In this document: positions 1 to 10,143 of the stretch, piece by piece
Layout: every line of letters starts with the position of its first letter
Numbering within the stretch: the first letter of the stretch is position 1
NCBI RefSeq assembly: GCF_016428645.1
Contig: NZ_JAELXW010000010.1
Coordinates: 62,001 to 126,000 of the forward strand
Direction of reading: 5' to 3'
From: Glycomyces salinus
GTDB taxonomy: Bacteria > Actinomycetota > Actinomycetes > Mycobacteriales > Micromonosporaceae
DNA length: 64,000 nt
Notes under the pieces: model-generated
Seen by the model: only the letters and a program-made list of their open reading frames with translations
Database searches by the model: none
Told to the model about the DNA's origin: nothing
Made by a program: the position numbers and the translations under genes

Positions 1-474
1 CGGGTTCAGCAGGTGGCCGACGCCGTCGCCGAAGCCCGACAGCGCCGAGTAGGCGAACACGCCCGCGCCGAGCTTGGCCCGCCCGTGCGGCCCGCCCTTG
101 TAGACCGGCAGGTAGAAGGTCAGCGGCCGGGACAGGTGCGGGGCGACCTGGCGGGTGAGTGCGCGGCGCTCGAAGTGGTTCTCGGCCACCAGCTTCACCG
201 CGCCGGTCTGGAGGTACCGCAGTCCCCCGTGGAGGAGCTTGGAGGATGCCGAGGAGGTGGCCCCGGCGAAGTCGCCGGCGTCGACCACGGCCACCCGCAG
301 CCCCGACTGGGCGGCGTGCCAGGCGGTGGAGATGCCCAGGATGCCGCCCCCGATGACCAGCAGGTCGAAGACGCCCTTCGAGAGCCGGTCGCGCATCTGC
401 GGGCGGCTGGTGGCCGCGGCGTCGTGCGCGATCGGGAAGTCGCCGGTCCCCCGGGTGGGCTGCAAGGTGGTCAT
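1..474 (-). CDS. glpD: Glycerol-3-phosphate dehydrogenase, N-terminal part (runs off window)
   Basis: Oxidises sn-glycerol 3-phosphate to dihydroxyacetone phosphate with FAD at the membrane. The first 158 residues are present; the rest lies beyond the window edge. The dinucleotide-binding motif GGGILGIS sits near residue 42, followed by GATSSASSKLLHGGLRYL, the FAD-contact stretch typical of the GlpD/GlpA family. The ATG at 474 is preceded by a GGAGC ribosome site and lies 16 bp after the glpK stop, so it is the last visible gene of the glpF-glpK-glpD operon (gylCAB in Streptomyces terms). The family assignment is firm. Confidence 0.93.
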   Translation of the reverse strand, partial: MTTLQPTRGTGDFPIAHDAAATSRPQMRDRLSKGVFDLLVIGGGILGISTAWHAAQSGLRVAVVDAGDFAGATSSASSKLLHGGLRYLQTGAVKLVAENHFERRALTRQVAPHLSRPLTFYLPVYKGGPHGRAKLGAGVFAYSALSGFGDGVGHLLNP

Positions 475-490
475 GGCCGCTGCTCCATCT

Positions 491-2032
<1,542 letters not shown>

Positions 2033-2110
2033 GTTGCGCTCCTGAACGTCGTTGTCGTGGCGGTGTTTCGATGTTGGACTGGTTGTGTCGGCGCGGTTCA
2101 CGGGCGAGCC

Positions 2111-2896
2111 TCAGCCGAAGGCGGCGTTGTAGACGACGCCGGCGGCGACCGCGCCGATGATCGGGCCGACGACCGGGATCCAGGCGTAGCCCCAGTCCGA
2201 TCCTCCCTTGCCGCGCATCGGCAGGAGGGCGTGGACTATGCGGGGGCCGAGATCGCGGGCGGGATTGATGGCGTAGCCGGTGGGTCCGCCGAGCGAGAGC
2301 CCGATCCCGACGACGGTGAGCGCCACGATCAGCGGCCCGAGGCCGCCGAGTCCGGTGCCTTCTTCGTTCAGGCCCTGGGTGAGGATCGCGATGAGCAGCA
2401 CGAAGGTGCCGATGATCTCGGTCGCCAGGTTCTGGGCGGTGTTGCGGATCTCGGGGCCGGTGGAGAAGACGCCGAGGACGGGGCCGGCCTTGGCGTGGGT
2501 GGCCTCGGCGGTGGCCTGGGCGCCGGGGCCGCCATGTGGGGCGAGGTCGGCCAGGTGGGCCTTGAAGTGGCCGTAGTAGGCGATCCAGGCCAGGAAGGCG
2601 CCGAGCATGGCGCCGGCCGTCTCGGAGGCGATGTAGACGGGGACGTCGGACCAGGGGATGCCGCCCTCGACGGCCAGGCCGACGGTGACGGCGGGGTTGA
2701 GGTGGGCGCCGGAGACTCCGGCGGCGGCGTAGGCGCCGATGAGGACGCCGAATCCCCATCCGAAGGAGATGGCGACCCATCCGGCGTCTTTGGCCTTGGA
2801 GTGCTTCAGGGTGACGGCGGCGCAGACACCGGCGCCCATGAGGATGAGCAGCGCCGTGCCGAGCACTTCGCCGATGATGATGTCGGAGGTGGACAA
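2111..2896 (-). CDS. glpF: Glycerol uptake facilitator (aquaglyceroporin)
   Basis: MIP-family channel for passive glycerol entry. Six hydrophobic helices and both pore half-helix motifs are visible: HLNPAVT in the first half and AINPARD in the second; the Asp after NPAR is the glycerol-channel signature. The start is most likely the TTG at 2896, with AAGGGAG ideally spaced before it and giving a normal N terminus (261 residues). A longer reading frame back to 2959 would translate through the operator palindrome and is unlikely. First gene of the glycerol operon, downstream of the IclR gene. Confidence 0.92.
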   Translation of the reverse strand: MSTSDIIIGEVLGTALLILMGAGVCAAVTLKHSKAKDAGWVAISFGWGFGVLIGAYAAAGVSGAHLNPAVTVGLAVEGGIPWSDVPVYIASETAGAMLGAFLAWIAYYGHFKAHLADLAPHGGPGAQATAEATHAKAGPVLGVFSTGPEIRNTAQNLATEIIGTFVLLIAILTQGLNEEGTGLGGLGPLIVALTVVGIGLSLGGPTGYAINPARDLGPRIVHALLPMRGKGGSDWGYAWIPVVGPIIGAVAAGVVYNAAFG

Positions 2897-2928
2897 CGTT
2901 GACTCCCTTGTCAAGTTCTGAGCCGATT

Positions 2929-2951
2929 GTTGTTCGACATTGTCGACCAAC
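2929..2951. promoter_or_regulatory. IclR/GylR-type operator upstream of glpF
   Basis: A 23-bp near-perfect inverted repeat centred on T2940. The core TCGACA-T-TGTCGA (2934-2946) is perfect and the outer arms GTTG and CAAC also pair; only the 2933/2947 pair fails. It lies 33 bp before the glpF start, between glpF and its IclR-family regulator. A related site sits upstream of the regulator itself. IclR proteins bind such palindromes, so glycerol-responsive control is inferred. Confidence 0.6.
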
Positions 2952-3068
2952 GTACGCAAGTGTTCCCCGAACTCCTCGAATCGTCAATTGCATGTGACAA
3001 ATGCCACATGATTTTGCTCACAGAGGGAAAACGCCTGGGGCGCAGGCGTTTCGAGTGAAGAAAATGGG

Positions 3069-3833
3069 CTAGAAGCGGCCCGAACCGAGGTCGCGGGAGA
3101 CGGACCTGGCGCAGTCGCGGACGGCCGCGATCAGCTCGGGGCGCACGGCCCCGTCGAGGCAGACGCGCTCGACCGCGCCGGTGATGCCGACCGCGCCGAC
3201 CGCCAGGCGGTGCCGGTCGAAGATCGGCGCGGCCACCGCGGCCACGCCCTCCCAGTTCTCCTCCAGGTCGGTGGCGTATCCCCGATCGCGGATGTCCCCC
3301 AGGACCTGCTCGAGCTCGTCGAGATCGGTGACGGTGCGCGCGGTGAACGGCTCGCGCTTGGCCTCGACCAGCTCGGAGTGGGCCACCGGGTCGCAGGCCG
3401 CCAAGACCTTGCCCAGGGCCGTGGAATGCAGCGGCTGCATGGCGCCGACCTCGAGGACCTGGCGCGAGTCGTCGGGGCGGAAGACGTGGTGGACGACCAG
3501 GACGCCCTGCTGGTGGAGCACGCCGACGTAGACCGCCTCGCCGCCGGACCTGGCCAGGTCGTCGGTCCACACCAGCGCCCGGGCGCGCAGCTCGTGGATG
3601 TCGAGGTAGGAGGTGCCCAGGCGCAGCAGTTCGGCCCCGAGCTGGTAGCGGCCCGATTCGGGGTCCTGCTCGACGAAGCCCTCGTTCTGGAGCGTGCGCA
3701 GGATGCCGTGGGCGGTGGCCTTGGCCAGGCCGAGGGCGGAGGCAATGTCGGACAGCCCGAGGCGACGGTCGCCGCCCGCCAGCAGGCGCAGCATCGCGGC
3801 CGCTCGCTCCACCGACTGGATGTTCCTCGCCAT
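3069..3833 (-). CDS. gylR: IclR-family transcriptional regulator, probable GylR
   Basis: 254 residues. The N-terminal winged helix-turn-helix runs from about residue 5 to 65 (SVERAAAMLRLL, LGLSDIASALGLAKATAHGILRTL). The C-terminal IclR effector domain contains HSTALGKVLAA and later VGAVGITGAVERV, both family hallmarks. A GGAGGT ribosome site precedes the ATG. It is transcribed toward glpFKD, the arrangement of gylR-gylCAB in Streptomyces, where GylR represses the glycerol operon; that role is inferred from context and from the two related palindromes flanking the gene. Confidence 0.88.
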   Translation of the reverse strand: MARNIQSVERAAAMLRLLAGGDRRLGLSDIASALGLAKATAHGILRTLQNEGFVEQDPESGRYQLGAELLRLGTSYLDIHELRARALVWTDDLARSGGEAVYVGVLHQQGVLVVHHVFRPDDSRQVLEVGAMQPLHSTALGKVLAACDPVAHSELVEAKREPFTARTVTDLDELEQVLGDIRDRGYATDLEENWEGVAAVAAPIFDRHRLAVGAVGITGAVERVCLDGAVRPELIAAVRDCARSVSRDLGSGRF

Positions 3834-3860
3834 CGCGGCAGCACCTCCGTTCGTTCATTC

Positions 3861-3881
3861 GCGTTCGACAATGCTAAACGC
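3861..3881. promoter_or_regulatory. Second IclR-type operator, upstream of the regulator gene
   Basis: A 21-bp imperfect palindrome centred on A3871: arms GCGTT and AACGC plus central CA-A-TG pair, with three mismatched pairs between. It shares the core TTCGACA(A/T)TG with the site before glpF. Located 28 bp upstream of the regulator start, it suggests autoregulation. The rest of 3882-4113 (about 230 bp) shows no gene or strong structure. Confidence 0.45.
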
Positions 3882-4113
3882 TATCGGCTCTTGCCGACCA
3901 CGGGACTCGGGGATGGGCGCGATGGGCCGTCGCCTCGACTGGGCCCGGGCAAGGGCTTCCCCGAAGTCTTCCAGGCCCGGATTCGGGATTCGCATGGGCA
4001 CGGGCCCCGCCGCGGCTCCGGCCGTCGTGACCTCGGCTCGCAACTCTGTGTCGGTTTCGCGACAACAACCGGCTACACCGGTTTCGGGGACGGCCGGAAT
4101 GCCGCCGCTCCCT

Positions 4114-4119
4114 TAACAT
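4114..4119 (+). promoter_or_regulatory. Candidate -10 element of the toxin-like cassette
   Basis: TAACAT matches the actinobacterial TANNNT -10 pattern. A transcript starting about 7 nt downstream would reach the well-placed AAAGGAGA ribosome site before the ATG at 4156. No convincing -35 was found. Confidence 0.35.
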
Positions 4120-4155
4120 GGATGACGCGTGCCAAACCCGGCAAAGGAGACTCCT

Positions 4156-5070
4156 ATGTCCGTAGTCGAGGATTCGATCAGCCAGCTCCGCGCCGTCCGC
4201 GACTCCATAGACGGCGGCCGGACTCAGGTGTCCAGCGCCTCCGAGGAGCTCGAACGGCATCAGGGAGCGATAGACCAGGCGTCCAGGGCGATAGAGGAAG
4301 TCTCGAATTCGACCGCCACGGCCGCGGACGGACTCGAGCAACTGGCGAGCGCGACCAGAGCCCTCAATTACGACTCCACGGCCGCCAGCGTCGAGAACGC
4401 CAAGGAGCGCGTCTCCAATGCCACCGCTCACCTGCTGGCGGCCCGGCAGCACGTCGAGCAGGCCGCCAGCGAGATCGGCCTGGTGCGCCGGACGCTCGGC
4501 GAGACCTCGGGCACTCTCGACCAGTCCGACACGGCCGTGGAAGAGGCGATCAGCCGGCTTTCGTCATTGCCGTTATCGGGCGGAGCCTCCGGCGGATCGG
4601 GCGCCCGGGAGTTCCTTTCGGAGTTGCGGTTCAAACTGCCCCGGAACCACATGAGACTGGGGAACCCGCATTCGCGGCACCGGCTCCGGAAGGTGGCCAA
4701 GAGCAAATACGTGGACAAGGAGAACACGGTCGCATTGCCCTACATCGATCTGGTGAAGGACGCCGAGGCCATCAGGTCGGGCAAGGCGCTGTGGAACAAG
4801 AAGACCGAGCGGTACCACGTCAACGGCCGCCAGTACGCGGCCAAGGACAAGGACGGCAAGACCAGGCTCTACCCGGTCGCGGGCGACGGCCTGATTCCGC
4901 TGACGAGCGGCGAGTACAAGGCGCTCCAGGGGATGATGCTCGCGGGAGGCGACCGGGCGAAGCGGCCCGAGCACTTCCTGAGAAACCTCAGCATCGGCGG
5001 TGGCGACTGGGACAGGGCCGCGGTGCTGTACGAACTCACCCGCGGGGACGAAGAGGGGGACCGTCCATGA
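4156..5070 (+). CDS. Polymorphic-toxin-like protein: coiled-coil N-domain with C-terminal toxin-like region
   Basis: 304 residues. Residues 1-150 are a long polar helical region with heptad-like spacing (start SVVEDSISQLRAVRDSI), ending in a Gly/Ser hinge (GGASGGSG). The tail (about 160-304) is basic and of different composition: NHMRLGNPHSRHRLRKVAKS, then RYHVNGRQYAAKDKDGKTRL and YPVAGDG...SGEYKAL. I recall the NGR-Y...YPV-G-G...EYKAL layout from the tails of some polymorphic toxins, but cannot assign a toxin family or activity. AAAGGAGA with ideal spacing decides the ATG at 4156 over the GTG at 4129. The stop overlaps the next gene by ATGA. The N-domain is repeated as the separate gene at 5692. 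No signal peptide is visible. Confidence 0.6.
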   Translation: MSVVEDSISQLRAVRDSIDGGRTQVSSASEELERHQGAIDQASRAIEEVSNSTATAADGLEQLASATRALNYDSTAASVENAKERVSNATAHLLAARQHVEQAASEIGLVRRTLGETSGTLDQSDTAVEEAISRLSSLPLSGGASGGSGAREFLSELRFKLPRNHMRLGNPHSRHRLRKVAKSKYVDKENTVALPYIDLVKDAEAIRSGKALWNKKTERYHVNGRQYAAKDKDGKTRLYPVAGDGLIPLTSGEYKALQGMMLAGGDRAKRPEHFLRNLSIGGGDWDRAAVLYELTRGDEEGDRP

Positions 5071-5636
5071 TCTTCGAGATCATCTTCGAGCGCGGCACGT
5101 CCGCTACCGCGCTCCGGGACGCGATGGCCGAGCGGTTCGCCGTCCCTTCAGAGAGCGTGTTCATCGGCACCACCGACGAACTCGAACGGCTCCTTCTGGA
5201 TCGCAAGGACATGCCGTACCCGATGGCCGTCATCGGCGGCGAACCGCGCTCGGGAGAGTTCAGCTGCTCGCTCACCGGCCACGACCAGCTGATCGAGGCG
5301 GTCGGCGGGCTCAGCGTGGTGGCGCTGGCGACCGTGCTGTCCAAGTCGACGGGGGCCCGCGCGCTGCTCGGCGACGGCGGGTACGTCTCGGAGTGCTTCA
5401 CGATGGTGACCCCCGACGGCTGGCACGGGCGGGTCATGCTCGCCGACGACGTCCTCGACGAACCGGTGTTCAACCTGGACTACGCCCTCCAGCCGGTCCC
5501 GTCCGATCCGTCGATCCCGGTCGTCGAGGAGGCCCACCAGAAGGGCTGGTACCCCGACGGCGAGGTGCCCGAGGCGGGCTACGCCTTTCCCGAGGACGAG
5601 CCGGAGGGGCCCTCGGCCCCCGATGGGCGAGAATGA
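5067..5636 (+). CDS. Putative immunity protein paired with the upstream toxin-like gene
   Basis: 189 residues, acidic, no recognised catalytic motif, signal peptide or membrane segment. It starts FEIIFERGTSATALRDAMAE and ends in a Pro/Glu/Asp-rich tail. The ATG overlaps the preceding stop (ATGA) and has AAGAGGGGGA before it, so translation is probably coupled, as expected for toxin-immunity pairs. The function rests on position, size and acidity against the basic toxin tail; I do not recognise a named immunity family. An unrelated accessory function is possible. Confidence 0.5.
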   Translation: MIFEIIFERGTSATALRDAMAERFAVPSESVFIGTTDELERLLLDRKDMPYPMAVIGGEPRSGEFSCSLTGHDQLIEAVGGLSVVALATVLSKSTGARALLGDGGYVSECFTMVTPDGWHGRVMLADDVLDEPVFNLDYALQPVPSDPSIPVVEEAHQKGWYPDGEVPEAGYAFPEDEPEGPSAPDGRE

Positions 5637-5691
5637 GGTCCGATACTGAGTTGCGTTCGGGCTAATCCCTTTGAGATGAAGGAGCATCGGC

Positions 5692-6111
5692 ATGGCGTCG
5701 GTCGAAGATTCGATCAATGAGTTGCAGGCGGTCCAGGATTCGGTCGAGACCCAGCAGGGTGCCGTGGCTGGAGCGGGCGAGGGTTTGGAGAGCCCGCAGG
5801 GGCAGACGGGGGGCGCCGGAGAGGCGCTCGAGGGGGTCGCGGCCGACACCGAGGCGGCCATGAGCAATCTGGAGGAGCTCCAGGCGCAGACGGCCGCCCT
5901 CGGCTACGGTGAGAACGCCGAACTGGTCGGGGCGGCGCGGGATTCGGTCGAGAACGCGCGCAACCAGCTCCAGACGGTCAAGGAGCGGATCACCGAGTTG
6001 TCGGGGCAGCTCCAGACGATCAAGGACGCGCTCACCGAGACTTCGGGGCAGCTGGGCCAGGTGCACAGCACCTTCGATCAGGCCAAGACCCAGTTGCAGT
6101 CGCTCTCCTAG
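5692..6111 (+). CDS. Small coiled-coil protein, paralogue of the toxin N-domain
   Basis: 139 residues, almost wholly helical and Gln/Glu/Ala-rich. The start ASVEDSINELQAVQDSV aligns with the toxin N terminus SVVEDSISQLRAVRDSI. The end LTETSGQLGQVHSTFDQ matches LGETSGTLDQSDTAVEE of the larger protein. It therefore equals the N-domain without a toxin tail. AAGGAG precedes the ATG. It may be a delivery or assembly partner, or a relic of tail replacement; resemblance to the small DUF6244-type helical proteins of Micromonosporaceae is only from memory. Confidence 0.6.
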   Translation: MASVEDSINELQAVQDSVETQQGAVAGAGEGLESPQGQTGGAGEALEGVAADTEAAMSNLEELQAQTAALGYGENAELVGAARDSVENARNQLQTVKERITELSGQLQTIKDALTETSGQLGQVHSTFDQAKTQLQSLS

Positions 6112-6122
6112 AGCGGCCGCTC

Positions 6123-6152
6123 GGGCCCTGTCGCCTTCGGGCGGTGGGGCCC
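6123..6152 (+). terminator. Hairpin terminator with TTCG loop
   Basis: A 13-pair stem (three wobble pairs) closing a TTCG tetraloop starts 11 bp after the stop of the small coiled-coil gene. It separates the toxin-like cassette from the peptide-transport operon. The following 185 bp before the next gene shows no coding signal. Confidence 0.6.
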
Positions 6153-6337
6153 TTCGCCGTCTTCGGACCCGGCCGGAGCGGCAGTCCGAAACAGCGCCGA
6201 GATTGGAAATTTTCTTCGCATCGTTGACAACATTAGAAGTTTTCCGCCATTCTGTTCTTCTCAACAAGCCCGAGCCTCCATCGACCCGGCCGGTGGGGCA
6301 CTGCGCGCGGATCCGAATGCGAGGGAGTCCACCCCCG

Positions 6338-8158
6338 ATGAGAAGCAGCATCCCCACCAGGCGCATCGCAGCAGCGGCGGCGGCGCTGGCGGTCGCCGCC
6401 GGCGCCCTCGCCGGCACCGCGAGCGGCGCCGCCGCCCAAGACGACGTCGACCGCCTCCTGATCGCCACCGACCAGGAGGTCGACACTTTCAACCCCTTCA
6501 AGTCCCGCTACATCATCACCTACAACACGAACACGATGACCTACGAGTCGCTCATCAGGCCCTCGGCCGAGAGCTACGAGCCCGAGCCGGGCCTGGCCAC
6601 CGAATGGGAGGAGTCCGGGGACGGTCTGACGTGGACCTTCCAGATCCGGGAGGGCGCGGAGTGGTCGGACGGCGAGCCGCTGACGGCCCACGACGTGGCC
6701 TACACCTACGGCCTCTTGATCGAGAACGAGGACATCCGCGACTGGAACATCGACGTCGCCGGGAACTTCGTCTCGGCCGAGGCGACCGATGACACCACGT
6801 TCGTGCTCACGCTGAACGAGCCCGCGCCGTCGGCGATCCTGAGCTCCCAGACCTTCATCGTGCCCCAGCACATCTGGGAGGACTACCCCGACCCGGCCGC
6901 CGACGACGCCAACGACGAGCTGCCGCTGGTCGGCTCGGGGCCGTTCCAGGTCGCCGAGTACCGCACCGACGAGCTGCTCCGGCTGGAGGCCAACGAGAAC
7001 TACTGGGGCGGGGCGCCCGCCTTCGACGAACTGGTCTACGACTACTACAACGAGCCCGACGCGGCCGTGGCCGCGCTCGAGGCCGGCGAGGTCGACATCG
7101 TCAACGGCCTCAACCCCGCCCAGGTCGAGGCGCTCGAGGCCCAGGACCACGTCACGGTCAACAACGCCCAGGGGCGGCGGTTCGTCTCGATCACCTTCAA
7201 CCACGGCGCGGCCACCGCCGACGGCACGGAGTACGGCGACGGGCACCCGGCCCTGCGCGACCCGGTCGTCCGGCAGGCGATGCACACCGCGATCGACAAG
7301 CAGGAACTGGTCGACCGGGTCCTGGACGGCAACGGCACCCCCGCGACCTCGCTCATTCCGGCGATCTTCGAGCAGTGGCACTGGGAAGGCGGGGACTCGC
7401 TGGTGGAGTTCGACATCAACGAGGCCAACCGGATGCTCGACGAGGCCGGTTACGAGCTCGGCGAGGACGGCGTCCGCACCATGCCCGACTCCGACCAGCG
7501 GCTGAGCTTCCGCTTCTACCACCACGCCGACAACACCGACTACGCCACGATCGTCGAGTTCGTCTCGGAGTGGTGGGAGGAGATCGGGATCGAGGTCGAC
7601 GCCGAGCCGATCGAGCAGGGCAGCCTCAACGACCTGGTGTACCTCGGCGAGTACGACATCGCCTTCTCCGGCTGGGGCACCGGCCCCAACCCGTCCGACA
7701 TGCTCGGCATGCACACCTGCGCGGTCCTGCCGACCGGCACCGACGGCTCGGAGCGCTCGCACGAGAACTTCTACTGCGACGAGGAGTTCGACTCCCTCCA
7801 CGAGCGGCAGAAAGTCGAGTCCGACCCCGACGCACGCGCCGAGCTCGTGAAGGAGCAGCAGCGGATCCTCTACGAGGACGCGCCGGTGGTCTGGGTGTAC
7901 TACCAGAACGTCCTCGAGGCATACAACCACGATAAAGTGGACGGTCTGACGACCCAGCCGTCCGAGAACGGGATGATCACCGGCCAGGAGGGCTTCCAGT
8001 ACTCCTACTGGTCGGCCACGCCCGTCGACGGCGGCGGCGAGGAGGGCGGCGCCTCGACCGGCGTCCTCATCGGGGTCGGCGTCGCGGCCGCGGCGGTGGT
8101 GGTCGCCGCGGTGGTGTTCTTCGTGCGCCGCAGGAGCACGGCCGACGAGCGGGAATGA
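6338..8158 (+). CDS. Peptide ABC transporter substrate-binding protein with C-terminal membrane anchor
   Basis: Extracellular solute-binding protein of family 5 (DppA/OppA type), 606 residues. An N-terminal signal peptide ends near ASGAAAQ and has no lipobox cysteine. The family core starts LLIATDQEVDTFNPFKSRY. At the C terminus a Gly/Ser/Glu linker leads into a single hydrophobic helix (GVLIGVGVAAAAVVVAAVVF) followed by RRR. The protein is thus predicted to be membrane-tethered at its C terminus rather than lipid-anchored. GGGAG precedes the ATG. First gene of a nine-gene operon with permeases, ATPases and peptidases. Confidence 0.88.
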   Translation: MRSSIPTRRIAAAAAALAVAAGALAGTASGAAAQDDVDRLLIATDQEVDTFNPFKSRYIITYNTNTMTYESLIRPSAESYEPEPGLATEWEESGDGLTWTFQIREGAEWSDGEPLTAHDVAYTYGLLIENEDIRDWNIDVAGNFVSAEATDDTTFVLTLNEPAPSAILSSQTFIVPQHIWEDYPDPAADDANDELPLVGSGPFQVAEYRTDELLRLEANENYWGGAPAFDELVYDYYNEPDAAVAALEAGEVDIVNGLNPAQVEALEAQDHVTVNNAQGRRFVSITFNHGAATADGTEYGDGHPALRDPVVRQAMHTAIDKQELVDRVLDGNGTPATSLIPAIFEQWHWEGGDSLVEFDINEANRMLDEAGYELGEDGVRTMPDSDQRLSFRFYHHADNTDYATIVEFVSEWWEEIGIEVDAEPIEQGSLNDLVYLGEYDIAFSGWGTGPNPSDMLGMHTCAVLPTGTDGSERSHENFYCDEEFDSLHERQKVESDPDARAELVKEQQRILYEDAPVVWVYYQNVLEAYNHDKVDGLTTQPSENGMITGQEGFQYSYWSATPVDGGGEEGGASTGVLIGVGVAAAAVVVAAVVFFVRRRSTADERE

Positions 8159-8167
8159 AGGGCTTCG

Positions 8168-9226
8168 ATGACCGATAGCTCGCCGTCCGCGGACAGGGAC
8201 CGACAGGCCCCGTCCGCGGACCCGCCCGAGCGGCGAACCGGGCGGATCACCACGGGATTCGGCCGCTACCTGCTCAAACACGTCGGCGGCGCGGCGGTCT
8301 CGCTGCTGCTGGTGCTGTTCTCCTCGTTCTTCATCTTCCGGCTCGTCGCCGGGGACCCGATCGACCAGCTCACGCGCGAGCGGCCGGTGACCCCGGAGCA
8401 GCGGGAGGCGATGCGCGCCGAACTGGGCCTGGACCAGCCGATGTGGAACCAGTTCATCGACTACCTCACCGGGACGCTGACCGGCGACTTCGGCACCTCG
8501 TTCCAGTATCGCCGCCCGATCTTCGACCTGATCGTCGAGCGGCTCCCGGCGACCCTGCTGCTGTCGGGCACCGGAGTGGTGCTGGCGGTCCTGCTGGGGT
8601 TCTGGATCGGCTCGCGCGCCGGGTGGCGGCAGGGCAGCCGCTTCGACCGGACCCAGGTGACCACGGGGCTGCTGCTGTACTCGGCGCCGACGTTCTGGCT
8701 GGGCATGATCGCGATCCTGGTCTTCGCCAGGTCCCTGGAACTGTTCCCGGTCAACGGGATGAGATCACCCGGCACCCCCGACGACTTCCTGTCGCAGGCG
8801 GTCGACATCGGGCACCACCTGGTGCTGCCGGTGCTGACCTACACCGCGGTCGTCTACGCCGGGTACCTGATGGTGATGCGCTCCTCCATCCTCGACGAGC
8901 GCGGCAGCGACTACCTGACCACCGCGCGCGCCAAGGGCCTGCGCGACGACGACGTGCGGCGCAGGCACGCAGTCCCGAACGCGCTGCTGCCGACGATCAC
9001 CCTGGTGTTCCTGGCGATCGGCAACATCGTCAACGGCGCGATCGTCACCGAGACGGTGTTCAGCTGGCCGGGCCTGGGGAGGCTGTTCGTGCAGTCGATC
9101 TTCTACCCCGACCGGCCCATGCTCCAGGCCCTGTTCGTGCTGTTCTCCTCGACCACCATCGTCGCGGTGCTGTGCGCGGAGATCCTCTACTGGTTCCTCG
9201 ATCCCAGAATCAGGCGGGCGTCATGA
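8168..9226 (+). CDS. Peptide ABC transporter permease (DppB-like)
   Basis: 352 residues with about six membrane segments. After a hydrophilic, Pro-rich N terminus of about 35 residues, the first helix and the conserved exofacial loop (GLDQPMWNQFIDYLTGTLTG, then DFGTSFQ) match DppB/OppB permeases. The EAA-type loop is DYLTTARAKGLRDDDVRRRH. It starts 9 bp after the binding-protein stop, and its own stop overlaps the next start by ATGA. Confidence 0.93.
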   Translation: MTDSSPSADRDRQAPSADPPERRTGRITTGFGRYLLKHVGGAAVSLLLVLFSSFFIFRLVAGDPIDQLTRERPVTPEQREAMRAELGLDQPMWNQFIDYLTGTLTGDFGTSFQYRRPIFDLIVERLPATLLLSGTGVVLAVLLGFWIGSRAGWRQGSRFDRTQVTTGLLLYSAPTFWLGMIAILVFARSLELFPVNGMRSPGTPDDFLSQAVDIGHHLVLPVLTYTAVVYAGYLMVMRSSILDERGSDYLTTARAKGLRDDDVRRRHAVPNALLPTITLVFLAIGNIVNGAIVTETVFSWPGLGRLFVQSIFYPDRPMLQALFVLFSSTTIVAVLCAEILYWFLDPRIRRAS

Positions 9227-10143
9227 ACGGCGGGAAGAACGGAGCGGCGATGTCGCCGCGCGCGGTCGTGTGGGCGCGGCGGCGCCGGGCCCTGGCGCGC
9301 ACCTGGCGGGACTACCGGCGCCAGCGCGGCGGCATGGTCGGGCTGATCCTGCTCGGCGCGATCGTGCTCGCGGCGATCGGAGCGCCGCTGCTGGCCGACG
9401 GTTCCGGTCTGAGCGTCACCGAGGCCACCGGCGGCCGCATGGAGCCGCCGAGCGCGCGGTTCCCGCTCGGCACCGACGAGGTGGGCCGGTCGATACTGAC
9501 GCTGACGATCTGGGGCGCGCGGCTGTCGCTCCTGATCGGGCTGACCGCGACCGTGGTCGCCATCGTCATCGGCACCCTGATCGGCGTGACCAGCGGCCAC
9601 ATCGGAGGCTGGTACGGCTGGGTGGCGCTGCGCGTCTCGGACTGGTTCATGGTGCTGCCCAGCTTGGTCGTGGCGATCGCCCTGCTGGCGGTCATGGGCC
9701 GCAGCGCCGTCACGACGGTGGTGGTGATCGCGATCGTGTCGTGGTCGGGCACGGCCCGGCTGGTGCGGGCCCAGACGCTGACGGTGCGGGCCCGCCCGTA
9801 CCTGGAGCGGGCACGGGTGCTCGGGGCCGGCCACTGGCACCTGATGACCCGGCACATCCTGCCGAACGTACTTCCGCTGGTGCTGGCCAGCGCGACGCTG
9901 CTGGTGCCCAGCGCGATCCTGATGGAGTCCTCGCTGGCCTGGCTCGGCCTGGGCGACCCGAACATCGTCTCGTGGGGCTCGGTCCTGAACCGGGCCTGGC
10001 GCAACGGCGCGGTCTCGGCGCAGGCGTGGTGGTACCTGCTGCCGCCGGGCCTGGCGATCCTGGTGGTGGTGGCCGCGTTCATGATGTGCGGGCGCGCGCT
10101 CGAAGCGGTGTTCAACCCGCGGCTGCGGGGTGGGGGCCGGTGA
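9223..10143 (+). CDS. Peptide ABC transporter permease (DppC-like)
   Basis: 306 residues, second inner-membrane permease. The family-typical motif FPLGTDEVGRSILTLTIWGA is in the N-terminal third; the EAA-type loop is PYLERARVLGAGHWHLMTRH; the end carries SLAWLGLGDPNIVSWGSVLN, characteristic of DppC/OppC. The ATG overlaps the dppB-like stop by ATGA; a second ATG at 9250 with GGAG before it is an alternative start. The stop overlaps the next gene by GTGA. Confidence 0.93.
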   Translation: MNGGKNGAAMSPRAVVWARRRRALARTWRDYRRQRGGMVGLILLGAIVLAAIGAPLLADGSGLSVTEATGGRMEPPSARFPLGTDEVGRSILTLTIWGARLSLLIGLTATVVAIVIGTLIGVTSGHIGGWYGWVALRVSDWFMVLPSLVVAIALLAVMGRSAVTTVVVIAIVSWSGTARLVRAQTLTVRARPYLERARVLGAGHWHLMTRHILPNVLPLVLASATLLVPSAILMESSLAWLGLGDPNIVSWGSVLNRAWRNGAVSAQAWWYLLPPGLAILVVVAAFMMCGRALEAVFNPRLRGGGR

